A stretch of DNA of 37,225 nt from Actinomycetota bacterium (lineage in GTDB: Bacteria; Actinomycetota; Actinomycetes; Actinomycetales; Microbacteriaceae): the NCBI GenBank assembly GCA_030840335.1, contig JAUZFR010000108.1, forward strand, positions 1 through 37,225, written 5' to 3'. The first letter of the stretch is position 1. Every line of letters begins with the position of its first letter. The notes under the pieces were generated by a model. That model was not told where the DNA came from, searched no databases, and worked only from the letters and a program-made list of their open reading frames with translations. The position numbers were made by a program, and so were the translations under genes. Of the stretch, positions 1 to 8,018 are shown piece by piece.

Positions 1-1
1 C

Positions 2-670
2 GCGTGGCTGAGCGCCAACTTCGTCTCGAGCCTGGACGGCGCGGGAACTCACAACGGACTGTCCGCCGGCCTCGGCGGTGCCGCAGACCAGCGGGTGTTC
101 GCGCTCCTTCGGCGCCCGGCCCACGCCGTGCTCGTCGGGGCCGGCACAGTTCGCAAGGAGAGCTACGGCCCCATGCGACTGGACGCGCCATCGGTCGCCT
201 GGCGGCAAGCCGCCGGCCTTCCGGCGCATCCGGTGTTTGCAATCGTGTCCGGACGGCTCGACCTCGACCCGCGATCCCGGATCTTCACGGATGCTCCGGT
301 GCGCCCGATCGTCGTCACCACGGCAAGCTCGCCGACCGATAAGCGCGAATCTCTTGGCGAGGTGGCCGACGTCATCCTGGCCGGAGACGACGAGCTGGAT
401 GCCCGACTCATGCTGTCCGAGCTGACCGGTCGCGGGCTGCTGCGAGTGCACAACGAGGGTGGTCCGAGTCTCTTCGGCACCCTGCTCGCCGCCGATGTCG
501 TTGACGAGCTGTCGATTACGGTGAGCCCGGTGATCGAGGGAGGGGACGCCGCACGCATCGTTTCCGGCGACCTTCCAGAGGTCCGTCGATTGAGGCTGGC
601 TGGCGTGCTCGCATCCGAAAGCACCTTGCTGCTGCGCTACGAACGCGACCGGTCGATCCCCGGCTTCTGA
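2..670 (+). CDS. Pyrimidine reductase / RibD C-terminal (dihydrofolate reductase-like) protein, 5' partial
   Basis: The gene enters the window from the left: an open frame starting at base 2 reads NFVSSLDGA early, followed by DQRVFALLR and VLVGAGTVRKE, and near the end LHRVHNEGG-like text (LLRVHNEGGPSLFGTLL) and DELSITVSPVIEGG. These are the hallmark blocks of the RibD C-terminal domain, which reduces pyrimidine intermediates of riboflavin synthesis or related pterins using NADPH. About 222 residues are present and only a short N-terminal piece seems missing. An ATG/GTG at 95 is internal to the domain and is not the real start. No riboflavin genes lie next to it, so it may be a stand-alone pyrimidine reductase family member rather than RibD itself. 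Confidence 0.85.
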   Translation, partial: AWLSANFVSSLDGAGTHNGLSAGLGGAADQRVFALLRRPAHAVLVGAGTVRKESYGPMRLDAPSVAWRQAAGLPAHPVFAIVSGRLDLDPRSRIFTDAPVRPIVVTTASSPTDKRESLGEVADVILAGDDELDARLMLSELTGRGLLRVHNEGGPSLFGTLLAADVVDELSITVSPVIEGGDAARIVSGDLPEVRRLRLAGVLASESTLLLRYERDRSIPGF

Positions 671-700
671 CCGCACACGGCCTCTGCCAGAGATCCGAGG

Positions 701-726
701 CGGGCGACGTCGGGGAGTCCCGCCCG
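701..726 (+). terminator. Possible Rho-independent terminator after the reductase gene
   Basis: CGGGCG (701-706) can pair with CGCCCG (721-726), directly followed by TTT, 31 bases after the reductase stop codon. The 14-base loop and the short T run make it a weak candidate. Confidence 0.35.
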
Positions 727-785
727 TTTCACAGGTTTGCACTGGCAAGATTTGAGCAACCACTCGCCGCAGGACAGGACAGCAG

Positions 786-1460
786 ATGCCGTCGGAGCTC
801 ACGACAAAACAGAAGCGCGACCAACGCAGGGCCGAGAAAGTCGCGCAGATGAAACGGGAGCAGGCGCGGCGCAAACGCAACCGACTCATCGGAATCATCG
901 TCAGCATCGTCGCTGCGATCGCGGTCGTGGCAATCGTCGTGACACTCGTTGTGACGAGCAGTGCGAGTAACGCCAACGTAGCTGCCGGATCGACGAAGCC
1001 CATCAAGGGCCTCAAGACCTTCACCAACCTGCCCGCCAACCACGTCGATGGCACGGCAGTCGACTACAAAACCCTCTATGGGATGGATCCACCCGCCGGC
1101 GGCAACCACTGGAGCGAATGGCTCAACTGTGGCCGGTACGACCAGCCGCAACAGAACGAGCGAGCTGTCCACGATCTCGAGCACGGCGCCGTCTGGATCA
1201 CCTACGACCCCGCGAAGGTCACCGAAGCGCAGATCACCACGATGATGAAAACGCTCCCGACCACCTATCTGACGGTCTCGCCATACCCGAACCTTCCGAC
1301 GCCGGTCGTCGCATCCGCCTGGGGCAAGCAAGTTCAGCTCACTGGCACGAAGGACCCCCGCCTGGCCTCCTTCATCACACAGTTCTGGCGCTCGACCAAG
1401 GCTCCCGAGCCGACATCACCGTGCGTTGGCGGCTTTGATGGACCAGGAAAAGTCGGCTAG
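786..1460 (+). CDS. DUF3105 membrane-anchored extracytoplasmic protein
   Basis: The 224-residue protein starts with a strongly basic cytoplasmic tail (about residues 8-37), followed by one hydrophobic segment (about 38-60, LIGIIVSIVAAIAVVAIVV), so it should be a type II membrane protein with the rest outside. The outer part carries the DUF3105 signature: YGMDPPAGGNHWSEWLNCGRY, then AVHDLEHGAVWITYDP, with His and Cys residues in conserved places. The biochemical role of DUF3105 is not established. Its stop lies inside the following DUF305 gene (23-base overlap), so the two are translationally linked. That pairing suggests a shared job at the cell surface, possibly metal- or redox-related, which is inference. 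Confidence 0.88.
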   Translation: MPSELTTKQKRDQRRAEKVAQMKREQARRKRNRLIGIIVSIVAAIAVVAIVVTLVVTSSASNANVAAGSTKPIKGLKTFTNLPANHVDGTAVDYKTLYGMDPPAGGNHWSEWLNCGRYDQPQQNERAVHDLEHGAVWITYDPAKVTEAQITTMMKTLPTTYLTVSPYPNLPTPVVASAWGKQVQLTGTKDPRLASFITQFWRSTKAPEPTSPCVGGFDGPGKVG

Positions 1461-2130
1461 CGGCGGACTCCGAACCCGGCGCACCATCGCGATCGTCGTC
1501 GCGGTGTTCGTGCTGGTTTTCGGAGCCTTCGCTGTGGGAAGAATCTCGACGCAACAGACCGTCACGCCAACCGACACCAGCGCGGAAGCCGGATTCGCCC
1601 GCGATATGCAGGTTCATCACGACCAGGCGGTTGAGATGTCGATGATGGTGCGCGACGAAACAACCGACCCGGACGTGCGCCGCCTCGCCTACGACATCGC
1701 CCTCGGGCAATCGCAGGGTGCCGGGCAGCTGTACGGCTACCTCGCAGACTGGAACCTGCCGCAGTCATCCAGTCAGCCTCCGATGACCTGGATGACGCTG
1801 CCGCCACTTAGCGGGGCGGGCGGAACCCACAACCACGGCGGCGCAACCCTCAAAGAGCCGCTCGCCACGATGCCGGGCTATGCGACCGATGCACAGATCG
1901 CGAAGCTCGCCAGCCTGAAGGGCGTTCCCGCCGAGCAGGAGTTCCTGACGCTGATGATCGCACACCACCGCGGCGGCATTGAGATGGCGCAGTACGTTCT
2001 CGCACGAAGCACCTACCCGCCGATCGTCACCTTTGCGCGAAGCCTGGTGAGCGTGCAAACGAGCGAGATCACGAACATGCAGGCGATGCTAGCCGCACTG
2101 CCTCGCACCGCGGTCCCGACCACGAAATAG
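1438..2130 (+). CDS. DUF305 ferritin-like membrane-anchored protein
   Basis: The protein has a short basic N-terminus, one membrane segment (about residues 14-34) and then a DUF305 domain, a four-helix ferritin-like fold. Two His-rich blocks are visible: FARDMQVHHDQAVEMSMM at about 55-72 and LMIAHHRGGIEMAQYV in the second half. These HH..E/M patterns are typical of the family and could bind metal. I chose ATG 1438, which has GGCGG five bases upstream. A TTG at 1426 is in frame and also possible. The start overlaps the end of the DUF3105 gene. Family members are often found with copper-related genes, but none is visible here. Confidence 0.85.
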   Translation: MDQEKSASGGLRTRRTIAIVVAVFVLVFGAFAVGRISTQQTVTPTDTSAEAGFARDMQVHHDQAVEMSMMVRDETTDPDVRRLAYDIALGQSQGAGQLYGYLADWNLPQSSSQPPMTWMTLPPLSGAGGTHNHGGATLKEPLATMPGYATDAQIAKLASLKGVPAEQEFLTLMIAHHRGGIEMAQYVLARSTYPPIVTFARSLVSVQTSEITNMQAMLAALPRTAVPTTK

Positions 2131-2160
2131 TCGCCGCGTCGCGCCATTCGACGGGACGCG

Positions 2161-4023
2161 CTATTCGACAGACAGTGTCGACGCCTGCTCGGCGAACAGT
2201 CGCGAGTATTCGCCACCGCTCGCGAGCAGCTCCGTGTGCGTACCCTTTTCGACAATGCGACCGGCCTGAACGACGAAAATGACGTCGGCCGCGATTACCG
2301 TCGACAGCCGGTGCGCGATCGCGATGGTGGTGCGCCCGCGGGCCGCAGCATCCAGTGCGGACTGCACGATTCGCTCCGAAATTGTGTCGAGCGCGCTCGT
2401 GGCTTCGTCGAGAATCAGCACGGGCGGGTCTTTCAGCAGCACGCGAGCGATTGCGACGCGCTGCTTCTCGCCGCCGCTCAGCCGATACCCGCGTTCGCCG
2501 ACGATCGTGTCGTATCCGCCCGGGAAGGACGCGATCGTGTCATGGATGTTCGCGGCTCGCGCGGCGACCTCGAGCTCCTCTTGCGTCGCATCCGGCTTCG
2601 CGTACCGCAGGTTCTCGGCGATCGTGGCATGGAACAGGTACGTCTCCTGGCTCACGATGCCGATATTCGCGACAAGGCTCTCGTGTCGAAGGTCGCGCAC
2701 GTCGTCGCCCGCGAACAGCACCCTGCCACCGGCGGCTTCGTGGAATCGCGGAATCAGGTAAGACACGGTGGTCTTGCCCGCTCCGGAGGGCCCGACGAAG
2801 GCAGCGTACTGGCCGGGTTCGATTTCGAATGAGACGGAGTTGAGGGTGGGCGGCGAATCCTCCCCCGCATCCGGGTAACGGAACGTGACGTCGTCGAAGG
2901 CGACCTCGCCGACTCGCTGCCTGCGAACCATCGCGGCCTCCGGTCGATCCGAGATCGCGGGCCGCAGGTCCAGGTATTCGAAGATGCGCGCAAACAGTGC
3001 CTGCGAGGTCTGCAGGTCGAGTGCCACCCTGAGCAGCCCGAGAAGCGGGAACATCAGCCGTGCCTGAACGGTCGTGAACGCGACGAGCGTTCCCGCGGTG
3101 ACAGGCACATCGTGCAACAGCAGCCAGGCCGCAACGAGATAGATCACCGCAGGAACGATCGAGAGAAAGATGTTGACCATCGCGAAGAACCACTGGCCGC
3201 TCATCTGCTGCTGAACCTGAAGGCGGATCTGGTTCTCGTTCTCGGCCTGGTAGCGCGCAACCTCGGCGGGCTGCTGGTTGAAACTCTTGGCCAGGAGAAT
3301 CCCGCTGACGCTCAGGGTCTCCTGGGTGATCGCGCTCATGTTGCTGAGCGACTCCTGCGTCTTGGTGGCAATTCGCGCGCGCACCTGCCCGACGCGGCGT
3401 TGCGCAATGACGAGGACGGGCAGAAGGATGACCGCGACGATAGTCATCTGCCAGCTCAGGACCAGCATCGAGACCAGAGCCGCGATGACGGTGACGGTGT
3501 TACCCACAACGCTCGAGATCGTGTTGCTGAGAACGCCTGCGACGCCACCGACGTCGTTCTGGAGCCGCGACTGGATGACACCGGTCTTCGTCTTGGTGAA
3601 GAACGCCAGTTCCATCGACTCGAGGTGGCGGAACAGCCGAATGCGCAGGGCGCCCATCACCGTGTTGCCGATGGTGGCCGTCAGGAACGTCTGCCAGACG
3701 CCGAGGCCGGCCGACGCAATCCAGAGCAGCACCATCGCGCCGACCAGTTGGAGGAGCACGGGCACATTCGGCCCACCCGACTTCGGAAACAGTCCGACGT
3801 CGAAGGCCTCCCTCGTCAGCAGCGGCGGAAGGACGCTGAGCGCGGCGCTCACGAGAACAAGAATGATCGTCAGGGTGAGCTTCGCGCGATGCGGTCGAAA
3901 CAACTCGCCGATCCGCGGCACAAGACGCTCGACTTTTGGCGCTGTTGCGTTCAGCGCGCGCTGGGACGCGACATCGCTCGAACTGATTCGACCGCGGCCA
4001 CCGCCGCCCCGCATACTCACCAC
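2161..4023 (-). CDS. ABC exporter, fused membrane and ATP-binding domains
   Basis: This is a 620-residue half-transporter. Residues about 45-330 form a six-helix ABC-transporter type 1 membrane domain (GELFRPHRAKLTLTIILVLV, then FFTKTKTGVIQSRLQNDVGGV). The C-terminal 240 residues are a complete nucleotide-binding domain: Walker A GPSGAGKTT, signature LSGGEKQRVAIAR, Walker B PVLILDEATSALD and the switch histidine in IAIAHRLSTV. Such proteins dimerise and export lipids, peptides or drugs; the substrate cannot be read from sequence. The start could be GTG 4023, GTG 4020 or ATG 4014; none has a clearly better ribosome site. It converges on the DUF305 gene with a 30-base gap and has no obvious partner subunit. 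Confidence 0.92.
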   Translation of the reverse strand: MVSMRGGGGRGRISSSDVASQRALNATAPKVERLVPRIGELFRPHRAKLTLTIILVLVSAALSVLPPLLTREAFDVGLFPKSGGPNVPVLLQLVGAMVLLWIASAGLGVWQTFLTATIGNTVMGALRIRLFRHLESMELAFFTKTKTGVIQSRLQNDVGGVAGVLSNTISSVVGNTVTVIAALVSMLVLSWQMTIVAVILLPVLVIAQRRVGQVRARIATKTQESLSNMSAITQETLSVSGILLAKSFNQQPAEVARYQAENENQIRLQVQQQMSGQWFFAMVNIFLSIVPAVIYLVAAWLLLHDVPVTAGTLVAFTTVQARLMFPLLGLLRVALDLQTSQALFARIFEYLDLRPAISDRPEAAMVRRQRVGEVAFDDVTFRYPDAGEDSPPTLNSVSFEIEPGQYAAFVGPSGAGKTTVSYLIPRFHEAAGGRVLFAGDDVRDLRHESLVANIGIVSQETYLFHATIAENLRYAKPDATQEELEVAARAANIHDTIASFPGGYDTIVGERGYRLSGGEKQRVAIARVLLKDPPVLILDEATSALDTISERIVQSALDAAARGRTTIAIAHRLSTVIAADVIFVVQAGRIVEKGTHTELLASGGEYSRLFAEQASTLSVE

Positions 4024-4071
4024 TTCACCCTAAGCTCTAGGGCCGACCCGCCTGACCGGCGTGCACATCCT

Positions 4072-5397
4072 CTAGTCGGTTGGCCAGGAATCGTCGATGG
4101 TCTTGAGCACCTTGGTCGTCGCCGTTCCCTTGACCCAGTCGACCATTCCCGTCCAGAACGAACCCGATCCGACGATCGACGGCATCAGGTCTGAACCGTC
4201 GAAACGGAACGTCGTGTCCGGGCTCTGGAGTAGCTCGATCGAGTACTGCAGAAGCGGACTGCTCGCGGAGCCTGGCAACAGGCTGCGGTCCGGGCTGATC
4301 GCCCCACCGAGCGCAACGCGGCTCTTCGCCCAGCTCGTGCTCGACAGATACTTCTGCACCTTCACCGTGTCCGCATCATTCGAGAAGGCGGCAACGAAGT
4401 CTCCGCCGCCGGTGACCGGGATGTCATTGGTTTGGAGCGGCGGAAGCATGAATGCCCACAGGTCGCCATGCGGACCAACCGTCGGCGCACCGACGCTCGG
4501 GTCCTGCAGCTCTCCAAGGAACGAGGTGCCCTGGTGTGTCAGGGCGCACTTTCCGCTGACCAGCGCCCTGGCGACATCCAGCGTGGAGGTCGTGTCGATC
4601 GAGTTCACGTCACCCATACCCGCGTTGACGTAGTTCTTGTCCAACAGAATTTCGGCCGCGTCATCGAACGCACGCTTGATGCGCGGGTCGCTGAACGGAA
4701 TCTCGTGCTTTACCCATTGGTCGTAAACAGCTGCGCCATCCTGGCGGAGAACGAGGTCCTCGATCCAGTCCGTGCCCGCGGCGCCGCTGGCGGCATCCGA
4801 CGAGAAGCCCTCGCACCAGGGTGCGCCGCCCATTTTCGACTGCAGGGTCTGGCTGAGGCGATACAGGTCGGACCAGTTCGAGGGAACGTCGACGCCCCAA
4901 CCCGCAAGCTGCTTCGGCGAATACCAAACCCACCCATTGAGCGAGGCGAGGAGCGGGGACGCGTACTGCACGCCCTTGAAGGTGGTGTACGACCCCCAGT
5001 CCTTCGTGTAGTTCGCCTTGATGTTCGCGTTTACCGCGGCAGGCTCTGCCTTCAGGTACCCGCGGCTGGCGAGGTCGCCGATGAGGCCGGGCTGCTCAAA
5101 GATGGCAAGGTCTGGCGCGTTGCCCTGCTGGGCCGCACCGCCGATCTGCTCTTCGAAGTCTTTGCTTCCGGAGTAATTGATCGTGATGTGGTTCTTCGCC
5201 GCCCAGGCGGACCACGACTGTTCGAGAAGTTTCGCGTCGTTGTCCGTGATCGGACCGGTGATGGTGACGACACCATCCGCTTTTCCGACGGCTCCCCCCG
5301 CAGCTGCCGCGGTGGACGAACAACCGGTGATCCCCAGGCCGAAAATCGCCAATATGGCGAGTGGCCCGACGACGCGACGGCGTGATGATGACTTCAA
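4072..5397 (-). CDS. Extracellular solute-binding lipoprotein (ABC sugar-type, family 1)
   Basis: I place the start at TTG 5397 because GGGGGG lies six bases upstream and the protein then begins with a classic lipoprotein signal: basic KSSSRRR, a hydrophobic core and the lipobox GITGC followed by SST. The frame stays open 66 codons further upstream, but that stretch does not look like a protein N-terminus. The mature part (about 415 residues) has the pattern of carbohydrate-type binding proteins: GSKDFEEQIGGAAQQGNAPDLAIFEQPG near the start, VQYASPLLASLNGWVWYSPK, and GGGDFVAAFSNDADTVKVQKYLSS. No permease or ATPase of an importer is adjacent, so it is an orphan here. The ligand is unknown. Confidence 0.85.
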   Translation of the reverse strand: MKSSSRRRVVGPLAILAIFGLGITGCSSTAAAAGGAVGKADGVVTITGPITDNDAKLLEQSWSAWAAKNHITINYSGSKDFEEQIGGAAQQGNAPDLAIFEQPGLIGDLASRGYLKAEPAAVNANIKANYTKDWGSYTTFKGVQYASPLLASLNGWVWYSPKQLAGWGVDVPSNWSDLYRLSQTLQSKMGGAPWCEGFSSDAASGAAGTDWIEDLVLRQDGAAVYDQWVKHEIPFSDPRIKRAFDDAAEILLDKNYVNAGMGDVNSIDTTSTLDVARALVSGKCALTHQGTSFLGELQDPSVGAPTVGPHGDLWAFMLPPLQTNDIPVTGGGDFVAAFSNDADTVKVQKYLSSTSWAKSRVALGGAISPDRSLLPGSASSPLLQYSIELLQSPDTTFRFDGSDLMPSIVGSGSFWTGMVDWVKGTATTKVLKTIDDSWPTD

Positions 5398-5739
5398 TTC
5401 GTTCCCCCCCAGAGGCACACTTGCGCTCCCAGAGACTAGCTCCGGGACGTGTACCCCGTGCAGTCCCCCGTTGGGGTGACTGGGGAAGGTCGGCGCGTGA
5501 GGTGGGGCTTGAGGCAAGACTCTTGTGGCACCAGATGGGCTAAGCGAGAATGCTTTGTGTTGCAGCAAAACCAACGCGTCTTGCACAACGAACAACTAAG
5601 TAGCGTGTGGCCCGAAATCACACAGATGGCGCCGTCCCCCCAGCGCTTCCCCTGAGCCCGGGCAGCTCGCCGTCGGACTGCCACGGCTGACCGATGTCAG
5701 AAGCTGCGGACCTGATCCCGCGCATCTGGCGACGACGGC
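5398..5739. other. Gene-free region upstream of the binding-protein gene
   Basis: About 340 bases separate the binding-protein start from the rplL terminator. The minus-strand leader holds a hairpin at 5461-5482 (CAGTC/GACTG outer stem, CCCC/GGGG inner stem, one bulge, three-base loop). Around 5560-5610 lies AT-richer sequence with TTGTGCAA-like words, probably the promoter area, but I cannot fix a -10 and -35 pair. I see no further coding sequence. Confidence 0.4.
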
Positions 5740-5780
5740 AAAAAGGCGGGGCGTCCCGAGTGGTTACGGAACGCCCCGCC
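5740..5780 (-). terminator. Rho-independent terminator of rplJ-rplL
   Basis: GGCGGGGCGT (5745-5754) pairs perfectly with ACGCCCCGCC (5771-5780). Read on the minus strand, the 10-bp stem and 16-base loop are followed by a run of T (plus-strand AAAAA at 5740-5744). It lies 12 bases beyond the rplL stop. Confidence 0.92.
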
Positions 5781-5792
5781 GTTCTTGCTGAA

Positions 5793-6179
5793 TTACTTGA
5801 GCGTGACGGTGGCGCCAGCCTCTTCGAGCTGAGCCTTTGCCTTGTCAGCGGCTTCCTTGCTAACACCCTCGAGCACAACGCCCGGGGCGCCATCAACGAC
5901 TGCCTTCGCCTCTCCCAGTCCAAGACTGGTGAGTGCGCGCACCTCCTTGATGACCTGGATCTTCTTCTCGCCAGCCGACTCGAGAACGACATCGAACGAC
6001 GTCTTCTCTTCGACCTCTTCGACGGGAGCAGCAGCTCCGCCGCCTGCGGCAGCAACGGCCACGGGGGCCGCGGCGGTGACCTCGAAGGTCTCCTCAAACT
6101 TCTTCACGAACTCGCTGAGCTCAATGAGCGTCAGCTCCTTGAACGCGTCGAGCAGCTGGTCTGTTGACAGCTTTGCCAT
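5793..6179 (-). CDS. rplL: 50S ribosomal protein L7/L12
   Basis: The 128-residue protein matches L7/L12 over its full length: N-terminal dimerisation helices ([20 protein letters not shown]), an Ala/Gly-rich hinge near residues 38-55, and the C-terminal factor-binding domain with [23 protein letters not shown] and [17 protein letters not shown]. It forms the ribosomal stalk with L10 and recruits elongation factors. It is the second gene of the rplJ-rplL operon, 63 bases after rplJ, and ends at a strong terminator. A hairpin in the rplJ-rplL gap may help set the high L12:L10 ratio. Confidence 0.98.
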   Translation of the reverse strand: MAKLSTDQLLDAFKELTLIELSEFVKKFEETFEVTAAAPVAVAAAGGGAAAPVEEVEEKTSFDVVLESAGEKKIQVIKEVRALTSLGLGEAKAVVDGAPGVVLEGVSKEAADKAKAQLEEAGATVTLK

Positions 6180-6202
6180 GATGTTCTCCTTTGGATCTTT
6201 GT

Positions 6203-6219
6203 CGGATGCTGCGCATCCG
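6203..6219 (-). promoter_or_regulatory. Intercistronic hairpin between rplJ and rplL
   Basis: CGGATGC (6203-6209) and GCATCCG (6213-6219) form a perfect 7-bp stem around TGC. It is the only strong structure in the 63-base gap and precedes the rplL ribosome site. A role in mRNA processing or stability is plausible but inferred. Confidence 0.5.
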
Positions 6220-6242
6220 TTGGTTCTATTCCGGCGCCCCGA

Positions 6243-6758
6243 TTAGGACGCGGACTCCTGCTTCTCACGCAGCGCGTCGACCGTGCGAACGGCCTTCGAC
6301 AGCGGGGCGTTGAACAGATATGCAGCACCGAACAGCGACTGCTTGAACGCGCCGGCCAGCTTGGCCAGCAGCACTTCGCGGCTTTCGAGGTCGGCGAGTT
6401 TGTTGACCTCCGCGGCGGTCAGAGGGTTACCGTCGAAGTAACCACCCTTCACGACGAGCAGAGGGTTTGCCTTGGCAAAGTCACGCAGGACCTTCGCGAC
6501 GGCAACAGTGTCACCGTGAACGAATGCGAGAGCGGACGGCCCGGCAAGCTCGGCGTCGAATGACGCGATGCCCGCCTGGTTGGCCGCAATCTTGGTCAAC
6601 GTGTTCTTCACCACGGCGTACGTAGCGTGCTCACTGATCGACTGCCGCAGCGACTTGAGCTGGGCAACGGTGAGACCGCGGTACTCGGTGAGCAGAACGG
6701 CATTCGAGGTACGGAACTTGTCCGTAAGCTCGGCAACCGATGCTTCCTTGTTCGCCAT
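6243..6758 (-). CDS. rplJ: 50S ribosomal protein L10
   Basis: The 171-residue protein is full length and begins [31 protein letters not shown], the standard L10 opening, with [24 protein letters not shown] in the middle and a helical C-terminus that binds L7/L12 dimers. L10 anchors the stalk on 23S rRNA and represses its own operon by binding the mRNA leader. The ATG at 6758 has AGGAG four bases upstream. In this genome rplJ-rplL is separated from rplK-rplA by about 6.3 kb of unrelated genes and has its own promoter. Confidence 0.98.
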   Translation of the reverse strand: MANKEASVAELTDKFRTSNAVLLTEYRGLTVAQLKSLRQSISEHATYAVVKNTLTKIAANQAGIASFDAELAGPSALAFVHGDTVAVAKVLRDFAKANPLLVVKGGYFDGNPLTAAEVNKLADLESREVLLAKLAGAFKQSLFGAAYLFNAPLSKAVRTVDALREKQESAS

Positions 6759-6788
6759 GGCGCTCCTAGTTGGTTTCGTATGTCCTGG

Positions 6789-6861
6789 CCGAAACCGCCG
6801 GAGTTGCCCTGTTAAAGCAATGAAGCTCCGGCGCTAAGCGCACGGAGCTGAACGATTTCGG
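6789..6861 (-). promoter_or_regulatory. L10-type leader structure of the rplJ mRNA
   Basis: An outer helix pairs CCGAAA (6789-6794) with TTTCGG (6856-6861). Inside it, AGCTCCGGCGC (6824-6834) pairs with GCGC-A-CGGAGCT (6838-6849), an 11-bp stem with one bulge and a TAA loop. Position just upstream of rplJ and the long stem with an internal asymmetric region fit the autoregulatory L10 leader. A further 7-bp hairpin, CAGAACC/GGTTCTG, lies at 6910-6927 in the same leader. Confidence 0.65.
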
Positions 6862-6991
6862 ACTCTCATCCGAACCAAACTACTTCACACACCTGCGCGG
6901 GATTCCGAACAGAACCGGATGGTTCTGTGTCGGACCTTCGTTCGAAATCTGCTTACACAGACGCCGAATCCAGCGGTCTTTGGCCTCGAGT

Positions 6992-7021
6992 AGCATACGT
7001 GACGCATCCCGCGTACTGCAA
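6992..7021 (-). promoter_or_regulatory. Promoter of rplJ-rplL
   Basis: On the minus strand TTGCAG (7016-7021) and TATGCT (6992-6997) are spaced by 18 bases, a good housekeeping promoter match. Transcription would start near 6984, giving a leader of about 225 bases that includes the L10-type structure. Confidence 0.6.
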
Positions 7022-7028
7022 CTTCATA

Positions 7029-7104
7029 TCGCCGAGTGCGGCCAGTCGTCGCGAGCGCTGGCCCCAAAGCACCTGCAGTCGTGACGACTGGCCGCACTCG
7101 GCGA
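7029..7104. repeat. Long perfect inverted repeat (hairpin) upstream of the rplJ promoter
   Basis: GCCGAGTGCGGCCAGTCGTC (7031-7050) has its exact reverse complement at 7083-7102. Two more pairs extend it outward (7029-7030 with 7103-7104) and four inward, one of them G-T, giving a stem of about 26 bp around a loop of some 24 bases. It lies between the epimerase stop and the rplJ promoter. It may end epimerase transcription, but it has no T run; a mobile or REP-like palindrome is the other option. Confidence 0.85.
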
Positions 7105-7109
7105 GAGAT

Positions 7110-7949
7110 TTAGTCGCGCCAGGAGTGCTCCGGCGCGTAGCCGAGGAGACGACGGGCCTTGTCAATCGAGAGCAGCGTTTCGTTCTCGCCGAGGTCTTTC
7201 GTGATCTTCACGTTCGGGAACTCGGCCGCCATGAGCTCTGCGCTCGGCGTTGTCATCACGGTGTCGGCCGCGGCGATGATGAACGTCTCGAAGCCCGGGC
7301 CGGCCGTCTCAAGCGACTTTAGAACGGCTTGCGCGCCATCCCTGGTATCGATGTAGCCCCACAGGTTCCAGCGGCGCAGCTTGGGGTCGGCCTGGTAGGT
7401 CGGGAAGTCGCGGTAGTCGTTCGTGTCGAGCACGTTCGAGAAGCGCAGCGCCGTGACGCTCAACTCCGGATCCCAACGCACGTGCTTGATCGCCAGCTCC
7501 TCCTCGAGGTGCTTGACGACGGAGTACGTGGATTCCGGACGAGACGCATACTCCTCGTCGAGCGGCGCATACGGCGGATCGATGTCGAACGGGATGCCCA
7601 GCAGCGTCTCGCTGGATGCGTAGACGACCCGTTTGATGCCGGCTCGGCGAGCGGCCTGAAACACATTGAAAGTGGACAGCATATTGTTGGCGAACGTCGC
7701 CGAATCGGGGGCGAGTCCGCCGGAAGGCAACGCGGCGAGGTGCACAACCGCGTCAAGGCCATCGTGCCGACCGTCTATCGAGAACAGGGCGTCAACCACC
7801 TGTCCGTAGTCGGTGAGGTCGACTCGCGTGAAGGTGTTGCTTCGCGCGCCGACCACATCCAAAACTATGACGAAGTGACCGGCCGCCTCGAGGGTGCGGA
7901 CCACCTCCGAGCCGAGCTTTCCGTTACCGCCAGTGACTGCAATTCTCAT
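7110..7949 (-). CDS. NAD-dependent epimerase/dehydratase (extended SDR; uronate dehydrogenase-like)
   Basis: The 279-residue protein opens with the NAD-binding loop VTGGNGKLGSEVVRTLE. It has DLTDYGQVVDAL, VHLAALPSG and FNVFQAARRAGIKRVVYASSE, then the catalytic pair Tyr and Lys in STYSVVKHLEEE, spaced YxxxK. These mark an extended short-chain dehydrogenase acting on a sugar or sugar acid. The closing region (DKARRLLGYAPEHSW) is common in uronate dehydrogenase-like members. The ATG at 7949 has no ribosome site at normal distance, and a possible -10 (CAGAAT) lies six bases upstream, so the mRNA may be leaderless. A LacI-type operator lies at 7974-7985, which fits sugar-dependent control. Confidence 0.85.
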   Translation of the reverse strand: MRIAVTGGNGKLGSEVVRTLEAAGHFVIVLDVVGARSNTFTRVDLTDYGQVVDALFSIDGRHDGLDAVVHLAALPSGGLAPDSATFANNMLSTFNVFQAARRAGIKRVVYASSETLLGIPFDIDPPYAPLDEEYASRPESTYSVVKHLEEELAIKHVRWDPELSVTALRFSNVLDTNDYRDFPTYQADPKLRRWNLWGYIDTRDGAQAVLKSLETAGPGFETFIIAAADTVMTTPSAELMAAEFPNVKITKDLGENETLLSIDKARRLLGYAPEHSWRD

Positions 7950-7973
7950 GGTTCTATTCTGACACCTCCTGCT

Positions 7974-7985
7974 TGAAGCGCTTCA
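7974..7985. promoter_or_regulatory. LacI-family type operator upstream of the epimerase gene
   Basis: TGAAGCGCTTCA is a perfect 12-bp palindrome with the CG centre and flanking half-sites typical of LacI/GalR-family operators. It sits 25 bases upstream of the start codon, where the -35 region should be, so it would act as a repressor site. No LacI gene is in the window. Confidence 0.6.
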
Positions 7986-8018
7986 CGCGCCAGGGTCGCT
8001 CGCCCGGCGCGCGATTGC

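Noticed and set aside
3112-4194. A 360-codon plus-strand frame opposite the ABC exporter gene
   Set aside because: Its product is rich in Arg, Asp and His without a domain, and it mirrors the exporter codons; high GC produces such antisense frames.
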